64,000 nucleotides of DNA from DASZIT01 sp963770635. GTDB lineage: Bacteria; Actinomycetota; Acidimicrobiia; Acidimicrobiales; RAAP-2. Location of the stretch: NCBI GenBank assembly GCA_963770635.1, contig CAVYQI010000006.1:310001-374000 (forward strand), given 5' to 3'. This document shows positions 43,399 through 51,996 of the stretch, piece after piece. The stretch's first letter is position 1; each line of letters opens with the position of its first letter. The notes under the pieces are model-generated. The model saw only the letters and a list, made by a program, of their open reading frames with translations, was not told where the DNA came from and ran no database searches. A program made the position numbers and the translations under genes.

Positions 43399-44116
43399 GT
43401 GACCGTGCTCTCTGACCTGGAAAGGACCGGGCAAAAGTTCTCGCTCGCCCAGCTCATGGAGGTGCGGGCCCGCACCCGCGCCGGCGGTGGGAATGATCGC
43501 CGACCAGGTGGAGGTCGGCATGGTCGAAGAGGACGCCAAGGCCACGCGCCCGCAAGACGCTCTCCGGCCTGGGCATGCGGCGGGGCTGGCACCACATCAT
43601 CGTGCGTTTCGGTCCCAATACCACCAAGGACTTCATGGAGCAGGTCCGAACCTGGGGTGGTGCTCGGCGCTGACGACATCTTCTTCGTGGACATCGGCCC
43701 GGTGTACAGGGACTGCGAAGGCGACGCCGGGGACACCTTCGTGGTCGGCTCCGATCCCGACCACCACCAGGCCAAGAAGGACGTCCGGACCATCTGGGAC
43801 ACAGGTGCGCGACCGAATGGTTCGCCAACGGGACCACCGGCCGCGAACTGTACGACTTCGCCATCGAGACGACCGAGGGCTTCGGGTGGAAGCTGAACCT
43901 CGACCTCTCCGGCCACCGGCTGTCCGACTTACCCCCACTCGGCCCACTACGACGGATCGCTGGCCGACGTCGACTTCCGGCCGAACCCGAATCTGTGGGT
44001 GCTCGAGATTGCCATCGCCCATCCCGACGCGGCACCTTCGGGGCCTTCTACGAGGATCTGCTGCTCGAGGACCAGTCCTTCCCGCAGCTAGACCCCAACT
44101 CATTGCCGCAGCGTAG
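43399..44116 (+). CDS. M24-family metallopeptidase (Xaa-Pro aminopeptidase-like), multiply frameshifted
   Basis: GTG 43399 follows a GAGGAGGG site. Family segments occur in order across frames: KFSLAQLMEVRARTRA; VGMIADQVEVGMVEEDAKA; KTLSGLGMRRGWHHIIVRFGPNTTKDFME; VLGADDIFFVDIGPVYRDCEGDAGDTFVVGSDPDHH; RELYDFAIETTEGFGWKLNLDLSGHRLSD; HYDGSLADVDFRPNPNLWVLEIAIAHPD; FGAFYEDLLLEDQSFPQLD. The metal ligands Asp, Asp, His, Glu, Glu of the pita-bread fold can be placed. At least six shifts lie between 43480 and 44040. The 3' end is uncertain by some tens of bases. Confidence 0.7.
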
Positions 44117-44191
44117 CCGCCCACCCGTTGCGCGACCGGTTGCGACATCCGTGGTCGCGCCTGGGGACCAATCCACAAGGAGCACGTACCC

Positions 44192-45722
44192 GTGACGACT
44201 GCTCCCGAGAACCCACGATCGTCAGCCATTGAAGAGTGCAAGAGCGCGGCGTCGGTCTCCGGCCCAGGACCGTGCATGGGTCGGTTCCCGGCGCTTCCCA
44301 CTGTCGCCCAGTCGGTCGGCGCTGATCTCGCCGACGATGACCGCGGTGCTGATCATCCCGCTGGCGTTCTCCGATGCCGGTCAAGGCACCTGGCTGGCCT
44401 ACGGGTTCGGCACGGTGATGCTGCTCTTCGTCGTGATCTGCCTCAACCAGTTCGCCAAGCGCTCGGCGTCGGCGGGCTCGATGTACGCCTACACCGGCCG
44501 GGGTCTCGGACCCAGAGCCGGCGTGCTCTCCGGGTGGACGCTGATCTGGTCCTACCTCTTCATCGCCGTGGCCGGCATGTGCGGTTTCGCGATGTTCTGC
44601 AACCAGTTCCTGAACGCCCTCGGCGTATCACGGCTCGAGTCCCCCCGATCGTCTTCTTCGCCATCAGCGCCGGCGTCGTGCTGGTTCGTCGCCTTACAAG
44701 GACATCCGCATCTCGTCGCTGCTCACCCTGGTGCTCGAAGGCCGCGTCGGTCGCCTGCATCCTCGGCCCTGGCCTGCATCGTGCTCGTTCAAGCACGGCT
44801 TCAGCGTCGACACCGCCCAGATCACGCTGCAAGGGGGTCAGGTCTGCACGGCATGAGCCTGGCCGTCGTGGCCTGCATCTTCTCCCTGGTCGGCTTCGAG
44901 AGCGCCACCGCCCTCGGCGGCGAGGCCAGGAACCCCCTGCGGAACGTGCCCAAGGCGGTGATCTGGAGCCTGATCGTCACCGGGGTCTTCTTCGTCTTCA
45001 TGAGCTACGTCGAGGTCTTCGGCACCCGGCACTACGGCACCTCGCTGGCTAACCTGGCCGCCCCGCTCAACACGCTGTCGAGACTGCTACGGGGTCAGCT
45101 TCTTCAAGATCCCGATCTCCATCGGGGCCATGGTCAGCTTCTTCTCGCTCTCGCTGTCGTGCCTCAACGCCGGGTCCCGGATCATCTACCCGATGGCCCG
45201 CCACGGGATCTTCACCGGCACCTCGGCGACAGGCCCACGACCACCAACCGGACCCCGCACGTCGCCATCACCGTCTACATGCTCGTGATCTTCTTGGTGC
45301 CCGACGATCCTGGAGATCTTCACCAACCCGCTCACCACCTTCGGCGACGCCGGCACCCTGGCCGCGTTCGGGTTCCTGCTGGCCTACTTCCTCATCACCA
45401 TCGCCGCCCCGGTCTACCTGAAGAAGATCGGGCGAGCTTCGCCCGCGCCATCGTGGTGCTGGCGGTGGTGGCGTGCTTTGCCTGCTGGTGCCCGACCATC
45501 GGCAGCTTCTACCCGCTGCCGCCCTACCCGGTCCGGATCTTCCCCTACATCTTCCTGGCCTGGATGCTCGTCGGGGCAGGGTGGCTCTACGTGGTCAGCC
45601 GCCGGCAGCCGGGGATCCTCCCGGCCATCGAGGCCGACCTCGAACGTGGCCCCGAACCCACCGACGTGGTGATCGACATTCACGATGCCGTCACCGAAGC
45701 TGCGTTGGCCACCGAGGGGTAG
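44192..45722 (+). CDS. APC-family amino-acid permease, multiply frameshifted
   Basis: GTG 44192 has AAGGAG about 9 bases upstream. Recognisable parts in changing frames: ISPTMTAVLIIPLAFSDAGQGTWLAYGFGTVMLLFVVICLNQFAKRSASAGSMYAYTGRGLGPRAGVLSGWTLIWSYLFIAVAGM; LAVVACIFSLVGFESATALGGEARNPLRNVPKAVIWSLIVTGVFFVFMSYVEV; FPYIFLAWMLVGAGWLYVVSRRQPGI. This is an amino-acid/polyamine/organocation transporter of about 12 helices. Several single-base shifts between 44300 and 45420. It would import the substrate for the adjacent enzymes. Confidence 0.78.
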
Positions 45723-45867
45723 TCACCTACGGGCCAATCGCGTGACTGGCGGTGGACCGGGGTGCACCATATCCGGTTACCCGAGCCCGAAGGCCGTCGA
45801 AATTTGCCGATCCGGAACGGCTACTGAGGCTCGGCCGACCGCGGCCGTAGCATATAACTCAACGAAT

Positions 45868-45889
45868 ATTGACTCATTTTTCAATGAGT
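45868..45889 (+). promoter_or_regulatory. Promoter and likely ArsR operator of the ars operon
   Basis: TTGACT (45869-45874) looks like a -35. Nested inverted repeats overlap it: ATTGA-N8-TCAAT and ACTCATT-N4-AATGAGT. They end 16 bases before the ATG. The region is unusually AT-rich. No ribosome site precedes the ATG, so the message may be leaderless. Confidence 0.6.
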
Positions 45890-45904
45890 GATTAGGCTGC
45901 TCAC

Positions 45905-46579
45905 ATGGACCCGGTCACCACCGTGAAAGAACACGCGGCACGTCACGCGGCGTTGGGAGATCCGGGTCGTTTGGCCATCATCGACGAATTGTTCGTATCC
46001 GATCGGGCGCCGACGGAGTTGTGCCAGCGGCTTGGCATGGAGTCCAACTTGCTCGCCCATCACCTCCATGTCCTTTCGAGCGCCGGGATGATCGAACGGT
46101 CACGGTCCAGCGGTGACCAGCGCCGGCGATATGTCCACCTCGTCCGGGAATCGTTCGAGGAGCTGACGCCCCGAAATCGGATTCCCCTCGGTCAGGCGTT
46201 GTTCGTTTGTAGTGCCAACTCGGCTCGCTCCCAATTGGCTGCTGCCTTGTGGCGTCAGGCGACCGGAGAGCCTGCCCTTTCCGCCGGCACCCACCCGGCT
46301 GACTGTGTCCATCCCGGTGCCGTCGCGGCCGCCCAACGGGCGGGCCTGGATCTCAGCTCGGCGACACCCCGCGACGTCGCGGGGATCGATTCGATTCCGC
46401 CGCTGGCGATCACAGTTTGCGATCGCGCCCATGAAGAGATCGGCGCCCGCGAGTCCTGGCTGCACTGGTCGGTGCCCGATCCCGTGTCTGAGGGCAAAGT
46501 CGAGGCATTCGACTCGACGGTGGAGGAGATCCGAGATCGGATCCGTTCACTGCTCGGCCCGCCGGATGTCCGCCGTTGA
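45905..46579 (+). CDS. ArsR-type repressor fused to low-molecular-weight phosphatase-like arsenate reductase
   Basis: 224 residues. Residues 1-85 are an ArsR winged helix (HAALGDPGRLAIIDELFVSDRAPTELCQRLGMESNLLAHHLHVLSSAGMIERSRSSGDQRRRYVHL). Residues 98-220 are a low-molecular-weight phosphatase-type domain, with LFVCSANSARSQLAAALWRQ as P-loop and WSVPDPVSEGK as the acid loop. The N-terminal sensor Cys pair of classical ArsR (ELCVCDL) is missing; only one Cys (ELCQRLG) is present. The fusion couples sensing and reduction. First gene of the operon. Confidence 0.87.
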   Translation: MDPVTTVKEHAARHAALGDPGRLAIIDELFVSDRAPTELCQRLGMESNLLAHHLHVLSSAGMIERSRSSGDQRRRYVHLVRESFEELTPRNRIPLGQALFVCSANSARSQLAAALWRQATGEPALSAGTHPADCVHPGAVAAAQRAGLDLSSATPRDVAGIDSIPPLAITVCDRAHEEIGARESWLHWSVPDPVSEGKVEAFDSTVEEIRDRIRSLLGPPDVRR

Positions 46580-46625
46580 CGATCGTTTACCAACCTGGAT
46601 GAAGCCTGGATGAAAGGAACCGCAA

Positions 46626-47279
46626 ATGGATGTTTGGGAACTTCGCCAACTACCCCTCGAGCAACAGTTCACCCTCAGACGCTGCATCAGCGATCTGGAG
46701 GACAGGTTCAGCGGGGTCTTCGGGCCCGAAACCATCGAGCGGGTGCTGACCGACTCCTATGACAGCCTGCTGCCTACGGCCAAGACCACGCTGTACCTAC
46801 CCCTGATCGCCGAGAAGTTCGCTCGCGAACGCCTCCGCGCCATCGGCAAGGCTGACGGGTCGATCCCCTCGGCAACGCCGGCTGTGCTGTTTCTTTGCGT
46901 CCACAACGCCGGACGCTCGCAGATTGCGGCCGGGTGGCTCCGACATCTGGCTGGCAACGCTGTAGTGGTGTGGTCGGGGGGGTCGGAGCCCACATACGAG
47001 ATAAACCCCGGGGCGGTGGCGGCCATGGCCGAAGTCGGCATCGATATCACCGACGAGTTTCCCAAGCCGTGGCACGACGACATCGTCCGCGCCGCGGACG
47101 TGGTCATCACCATGGGCTGCGGAGATGCCTGTCCTGTGTACCCAGGGAAGCGCTACGAAGACTGGAGACTGGACGATCCTGCCGGAATGGGCATCGAATC
47201 TATCCGGCCTATTAGAGACGAGATCAGAGGTCATGTCGAAGGTCTTATGGCATCCCTGGGTATCAAGCTGCCCGGCTGA
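46626..47279 (+). CDS. arsC: Arsenate reductase, mycothiol-dependent type, with N-terminal helical domain
   Basis: 217 residues. The first 80 residues form a helical domain (FGPETIERVLTDSYDSLLPTAKTTLYLPLIAEKFARERL) common in actinobacterial proteins of this group. The catalytic domain has VLFLCVHNAGRSQIAAGWLRHLAG with the nucleophile Cys, VITMGCGDACPVYPGKRYEDWRLDDPAG, and a C-terminal helix. The form matches mycothiol/mycoredoxin-coupled reductases; mshA at 20.3 kb supports the presence of mycothiol. It begins 46 bases after the ArsR-ArsC fusion. Confidence 0.88.
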   Translation: MDVWELRQLPLEQQFTLRRCISDLEDRFSGVFGPETIERVLTDSYDSLLPTAKTTLYLPLIAEKFARERLRAIGKADGSIPSATPAVLFLCVHNAGRSQIAAGWLRHLAGNAVVVWSGGSEPTYEINPGAVAAMAEVGIDITDEFPKPWHDDIVRAADVVITMGCGDACPVYPGKRYEDWRLDDPAGMGIESIRPIRDEIRGHVEGLMASLGIKLPG

Positions 47280-47343
47280 GTGATCCACCTTCCTCGCCGG
47301 TCCCGACCGGCGGCTGGCGTCGACCCGACCTAAGGAGACTCTT

Positions 47344-48744
47344 GTGCATCTTGTGGCGATCGGGGGCAGTGACGCCGGAATCAGTGCCGCTCTGCGAGCT
47401 CGAGAACTCCATCCGGACACCGAGGTGAGCGTCGTGGTCGCCGATGCCTATCCCAACTTCTCGATCTGCGGCATCCCCTACTACGTATCCGGGGAGGTCG
47501 CCGACTGGCGGAACCTGGCCCATCGCACGACCGCGGATCTGGAAGCCACCGGGATGAGCCTCCGACTCGACACGGTGGTCCAGTGGATCGACGCCCACGA
47601 CCACAAGCTGCTGATGACTGACCGTCGGGGCAACGAGGAGCTCCTTGCCTATGACGCCTTGGTGGTCGGCACCGGGGCAGTCCCCTTTCTCCCGCCGATC
47701 GAGGGTCTGACCGGGCCTGAGGCAGTCGGTGCCTCTGACGGCGTGCACGTCCTCCATTCCATGGGCGACACCTTTGCGGTCATGCGGACGCTGGCGGAGA
47801 CCACTCCCCGATCGGCCCTGATCGTCGGCGCCGGCTACATCGGGTTGGAAATGGCGGAGGCCCTGGTCGCCCGCGGATTGGTTGTCACCCAGATCGAACA
47901 ATTACCGGAGGTCCTCCCCACGGTCGATTCCCAGCTGGGCGAGCTCGTCCGCCAGGAGCTGACCGACCACAGCGTCGAGGTTCACTGCTCCACCAAGGTG
48001 ACCGGGGTCGCCCGAGCCTCGAAGGAGGCTGCCGGTCGCCTCGCGGTCCGAACAAGTGACGAAGAGGGCGAACGATTTCATTTTGCCGACCTGGTCCTGG
48101 TGGTGGTCGGCGTGCGACCAGACACCAAGCTGGCCGAAAACGCCGGCGCCGATTTGGGAATTGGGAATGCGGTAATGGTGGACCGTCAGATGCGGACGAA
48201 CCTGCCCGATGTTTTTGCCGCCGGTGACTGCGTCACGACCCATCACCGGCTCCTCGGCGTCACCTACCTTCCGCTCGGCACAACGGCCCACAAACAAGGT
48301 CGGGTGGCCGGTGAGAACGCCTTGGGCGGCAGTCGTGAGTTCGCCGGCAGCCTCGGGACCCAGGTCGTCAAGATCTTCGACATGGCCGCGGCCCGCACCG
48401 GACTGCGCGACCACGAGGCCAGAGCGGCCGGCTTCGACCCCGTCACGATCCCCCACCAGGCTGACGACCATAAGGCCTACTACCCCGGCGGCCACCGCAT
48501 CCACATGCGATTCACCGGTGACCGCCGCACCGGCCAGCTCCTCGGAGTCCAGCTCTTCGGGCACCGGCACGCCGAAATCGCCAAGCGGATTGACATCGCG
48601 GCCGTCTCCATCTTCCACGGCATGAGCGTCGACGCCGTCAGCGACCTCGACCTCTCCTATACCCCTCCCCTGGGGAGCCCATGGGATGCCGTCCAGGCGG
48701 GGGCTCAGGCCTGGGTCCGCCAGACGATGCCCGGTCTGGGCTGA
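47344..48744 (+). CDS. CoA-disulfide-reductase-like FAD/NAD(P)H oxidoreductase
   Basis: 466 residues from GTG 47344, AAGGAG upstream. FAD motif VAIGGSDAGISAALRARELHP; active-site Cys in NFSICGIPYYVSGEV as in CoA-disulfide reductase and NADH oxidases; NAD(P) motif ALIVGAGYIGLEMAEALVARG; TNLPDVFAAGDCV; C-terminal dimerisation domain. Similar flavoproteins recur in actinobacterial arsenic operons, probably in thiol redox recycling. That role is inference. Confidence 0.87.
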   Translation: MHLVAIGGSDAGISAALRARELHPDTEVSVVVADAYPNFSICGIPYYVSGEVADWRNLAHRTTADLEATGMSLRLDTVVQWIDAHDHKLLMTDRRGNEELLAYDALVVGTGAVPFLPPIEGLTGPEAVGASDGVHVLHSMGDTFAVMRTLAETTPRSALIVGAGYIGLEMAEALVARGLVVTQIEQLPEVLPTVDSQLGELVRQELTDHSVEVHCSTKVTGVARASKEAAGRLAVRTSDEEGERFHFADLVLVVVGVRPDTKLAENAGADLGIGNAVMVDRQMRTNLPDVFAAGDCVTTHHRLLGVTYLPLGTTAHKQGRVAGENALGGSREFAGSLGTQVVKIFDMAAARTGLRDHEARAAGFDPVTIPHQADDHKAYYPGGHRIHMRFTGDRRTGQLLGVQLFGHRHAEIAKRIDIAAVSIFHGMSVDAVSDLDLSYTPPLGSPWDAVQAGAQAWVRQTMPGLG

Positions 48745-48827
48745 TCTGGTCGGCATTGCGACGGGACCCCGCATTATCCTTGACACTCGTGTCAGCCTCC
48801 GTGTCGTTCTCACTACTGCCCGACACC

Positions 48828-49862
48828 ATGGCGGCGGCCGTCTACCAATCACCCGGTGTGGTCACCGTAGAGAAGCGGGCGGTGCCGCCTCCCGGGCGGG
48901 AGGAGCTGTTGGTGGCGGTGGACCACTGTGGCATCTGCGGTTCCGATATCCACCAGTTGCGCGACGGTTGGGGGCTCAAAGCCGGGTCGGTGGCCGGACA
49001 TGAGTGGTCTGGCACCATCGTGGCGGTGGGCGAGGACGTCGGTACCTGGTCGATCGGCGAGCGAGTGGTGGGCGGACCGTCACCCCGGTGCGGGACTTGC
49101 CGTCGCTGTCGGGAGGGCAAGCCGTCCCAGTGCGAGAACCGCCAGCACAGCATCTCCCACTGGCCCGACGGGGCCTTCGCCGAGTACATCCTGGTTTCCT
49201 CGGCCGCCGTCGTGCGCCTCCCCGACGGGCTCCCGGCTCGGCAGGCGGCCCTGGCCGAGCCCTTGTCCGTCGTCCTCCACGGGATCACCCGCTCGGGAAT
49301 CGCCGCGGGTGACACCGCCATGGTTATCGGGGCGGGCCCGATCGGTGCCCTCTCGGTGGTCGCCCTCCAATCCATGGGCGTCACCGACATCACCGTGGTG
49401 GAACCCTCCGAAGGCCGCAAGCGCCTGGCTCGGGATCTCGGCGCCACCCGGGTCCTCGACCCGGCCGATCTCGAACTCATCCCCCCCTGGGAACCCGAAC
49501 GGCTCTCGGCCCATGCCGTCCACGTGGTGCTGGAATGCTCGGGACACAAGTCCGCCATCGAGGCCGGCTTCAACCAGCTGTTGCGGGGCGGTGTGCTGGT
49601 CATGGTCGGCGCCGGGATCGAGGCGCCGGCTTTCGACCCCAACCGGATGATCCTCAACGAGCTCACCGTGACCGGTTCCTTCGTCTACGACAAGGGGGGC
49701 TTCGAGCGGGCGTTGGAGCTGCTGGCCTCCGGGGGGTTTCCCGGCGACCTGCTCATCGACGCCACGGACGTCCCCCTCAACGGACTGGGTGAGGCCCTGG
49801 AGGCGCTGGCCACCGGGCGGATCGCTGGCAAGGTGATGGTCGTCCCCGAGGTATGGCTCTGA
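48828..49862 (+). CDS. Zinc-dependent medium-chain alcohol dehydrogenase
   Basis: 344 residues from ATG 48828 (the frame is open upstream, without family residues). Catalytic zinc region: HCGICGSDIHQL and GHEWSGTIVAVGEDV. Structural zinc cysteines: CGTCRRCREGKPSQC. Rossmann motif MVIGAGPIGALSVVAL. Closest in style to butanediol/sorbitol-type dehydrogenases. The downstream VOC gene follows after 18 bases, so they are probably co-transcribed. Confidence 0.9.
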   Translation: MAAAVYQSPGVVTVEKRAVPPPGREELLVAVDHCGICGSDIHQLRDGWGLKAGSVAGHEWSGTIVAVGEDVGTWSIGERVVGGPSPRCGTCRRCREGKPSQCENRQHSISHWPDGAFAEYILVSSAAVVRLPDGLPARQAALAEPLSVVLHGITRSGIAAGDTAMVIGAGPIGALSVVALQSMGVTDITVVEPSEGRKRLARDLGATRVLDPADLELIPPWEPERLSAHAVHVVLECSGHKSAIEAGFNQLLRGGVLVMVGAGIEAPAFDPNRMILNELTVTGSFVYDKGGFERALELLASGGFPGDLLIDATDVPLNGLGEALEALATGRIAGKVMVVPEVWL

Positions 49863-49880
49863 ACCGACGAGGAGGCTGCA

Positions 49881-50327
49881 ATGGCGCACGATTTCTACCC
49901 TTCGGGTAACCCCCGGTTCAATCACGTGGCCATGTCGTTGCCCGCCGACCTGCTGGGCGAGGACGGGAGGAAGGACATCTGCCGGTTCTTCCACGAGGTG
50001 CTCGGCTTCGACGAGATCGAGGTGATGACCGAGGACCGTCGTCGGCTGGTTCTCAGCTGTGTCCACTGGGACCAGTTCATCTTCCTGGTGTCGGACGACA
50101 ATCCGATGCGGAGCCCCCGCATGGACCACTTCGGGTTTTCGGTGGGGACGTTGGATGAGCTGATCAACATCGAGAAACGGGCTGAGGCGTTCCGTGGCGA
50201 GGACGACCGGGTCGACCTCATCAACTTGCACGTCGACGACCAGGACGTAGTCAAGATCCACTCGATCTACGTGAAGTACCTCTTGCCCATGATGTGCGAG
50301 TTCCAGTACTGGGAGTTTCCCAAGTAA
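49881..50327 (+). CDS. VOC-superfamily (glyoxalase/dioxygenase-like) protein
   Basis: 148 residues with GAGGAGG upstream. RFNHVAMSLPADLL opens the first beta-alpha module with a metal-type His; MDHFGFSVGTLDEL opens the second with another His. A Glu-rich end (MCEFQYWEFPK) may supply the third ligand. Reaction unknown; coupled to the alcohol dehydrogenase. Confidence 0.8.
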   Translation: MAHDFYPSGNPRFNHVAMSLPADLLGEDGRKDICRFFHEVLGFDEIEVMTEDRRRLVLSCVHWDQFIFLVSDDNPMRSPRMDHFGFSVGTLDELINIEKRAEAFRGEDDRVDLINLHVDDQDVVKIHSIYVKYLLPMMCEFQYWEFPK

Positions 50328-50368
50328 AAAGTCGCCGATGGGGCAGTGGCAGGCGGCTGGGCTGGCGG

Positions 50369-51397
50369 TCAGACGAGCTCGGTGAGCCGCTTCACGAATC
50401 CGTCCACGTCTTCCTCGGTGGTGTCGAACGACGCCATCCATCGGGCCTGCCCGGTCGCCTCGTCCCACAGGTGGAACGGGTAGTCCAGCTGCAGCTTCTC
50501 CGTCACGGCTCTCGACAGGGTGGCAAACACCGCGTTGGACTGGACCGGGTAGGACACCGTCACGCCGGGAACCTCGGACACCCCGTCGGCCAGTCGCCTG
50601 GCCATGGCGTTGGCGGCTTCGGCGTTCTTGCGCCACAGGTCATCGGTGAGGAGGGCGACGAACTGGGCGGAGATGAAGCGCATCTTGGAGGCGAGCTGCA
50701 GTGACTGCTTCCGGATGTACGGGAGGGCCCAGGCGTACTCGGTGCGGAGGACGACCACCGCGTCGGCGCCCATCGCGCCGTTCTTGGTGCCGCCGAAAGA
50801 CAGGACGTCGACGCCGCACTCGGTGCCGAAGTCTCCGAGGTCCAACCCGAGAAACGCCGCGGCGTTGGACAGACGGGCGCCGTCGAGGTGCAGGAACATC
50901 CCATGGCGGTGCACCCAGCCGGCAATGGCCGACACTTCCTCGGGGGTGTAACAGGTCCCGAGTTCGGTGGACTGGGTGATGGACACCACCCGCGGCTGTA
51001 CGTGGTGCTCGTTGCCGCGACCCACCGCCACCGACTCGACCAGCTCGGGGGTGAGCTTCCCGTCCAGGGTCGGCACCGTGACCACCTTGCTGCCCAGCTG
51101 CCTCTCGAGCGCACCGCATTCGTCGGTGTTGATGTGGGCGCTGTCGGCGCAGATCACACTCTGGAAAGGAAGCAGCATGGACGCGAGCCCGACGATGTTG
51201 GCCCCGGTGCCGTTGAAGGCGAAGAACACCTCCGCCCCGTCGCCGAAGTGTTGGCGGAAGAGCCGGATTGCCTCGGCCGTCATCCGGTCGGCGCCGTAGG
51301 CGGGGGCCTGGCCACCGTTGGCGGCGACCACCGCGGCCAGCACGTCGGGATGCATCCCCGACCAATTGTCGCTGGCGAAGGTTGGCCGCTCGATCAT
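50369..51397 (-). CDS. Threonine aldolase family beta-eliminating lyase
   Basis: 342 residues, PLP fold type I. FASDNWSGMHPDVLAAV at the start; FAFNGTGANIVGLASML; HLDGARLSNAAAFLGLDL with PLP Asp; Schiff-base lysine in VLSFGGTKNGAMGADAVVVL. Matches low-specificity L-threonine aldolase, which splits threonine or allo-threonine to glycine and acetaldehyde. Confidence 0.9.
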   Translation of the reverse strand: MIERPTFASDNWSGMHPDVLAAVVAANGGQAPAYGADRMTAEAIRLFRQHFGDGAEVFFAFNGTGANIVGLASMLLPFQSVICADSAHINTDECGALERQLGSKVVTVPTLDGKLTPELVESVAVGRGNEHHVQPRVVSITQSTELGTCYTPEEVSAIAGWVHRHGMFLHLDGARLSNAAAFLGLDLGDFGTECGVDVLSFGGTKNGAMGADAVVVLRTEYAWALPYIRKQSLQLASKMRFISAQFVALLTDDLWRKNAEAANAMARRLADGVSEVPGVTVSYPVQSNAVFATLSRAVTEKLQLDYPFHLWDEATGQARWMASFDTTEEDVDGFVKRLTELV

Positions 51398-51585
51398 CGT
51401 GGCGCTCCTCGGGTTCGGGACTTCACCCCCACAGTCTTATCCGCCCTTCCCGGCACTTGGACCGGCGGTCGGTCGCCGGGACGGACCGCGGGGTCTCGGA
51501 GAAACAGCCGCGCCCGGGCGTCCGGTCTGGGGGCATTCCCCCAGCTCATCGGACCTGTCACACCCCCTCCCTAGGGTGCCGTTCC

Positions 51586-51963
51586 ATGACCACGCCTTCC
51601 ATCCACCCGACCCACCTCCGCCTCCTGCACGACCCGGTTCCGCGTCAGCCGCCCCGCCATCGCTTCTTAGTGGTGGCGGCGTGCCTGGCGCTCCTGGCCC
51701 TGGCCGTTGCTCCTCGAGCCTTTGCGGCGGTCATCGGCGCGCTGTTCTGTGTGGTAGCCGTGATCGGTTTCGTTGCCGTCCGGGGCGCCTGGCGTACATT
51801 GCGCCGACCGCTGGGTTCCCTCTCGGTCGGCGATGCACTGCTCGGCGCCGCCGCGCTGCGGTGGTGGAACCGGCACCACCCCAACCGCACCGTCCACCCG
51901 CACGAATACTTCGACTCGGCGCCGGACCCCGGCGCCAACTCGGCTGAACGCCCCTATCGGTAA
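51586..51963 (+). CDS. Small membrane protein
   Basis: 125 residues from ATG 51586. Two close hydrophobic segments (FLVVAACLALLALAV and FAAVIGALFCVVAVIGFVAV), then a soluble tail with LGSLSVGDALLGAAALRWWNRHHPNRTVHPHEYF. Not recognised. Convergent with the DUF58-transglutaminase gene. Confidence 0.6.
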   Translation: MTTPSIHPTHLRLLHDPVPRQPPRHRFLVVAACLALLALAVAPRAFAAVIGALFCVVAVIGFVAVRGAWRTLRRPLGSLSVGDALLGAAALRWWNRHHPNRTVHPHEYFDSAPDPGANSAERPYR

Positions 51964-51996
51964 CTCATCGGCGAGCATCGAGCTCGCCCAGCACCC

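Noticed and set aside
43399..44116. Glutamine synthetase after the GATase
   Set aside because: The context suggested it at first, but the segments DDIFFVDIGPVYRDCEGDAGDTF and DLSGHRLSD are M24 peptidase motifs.
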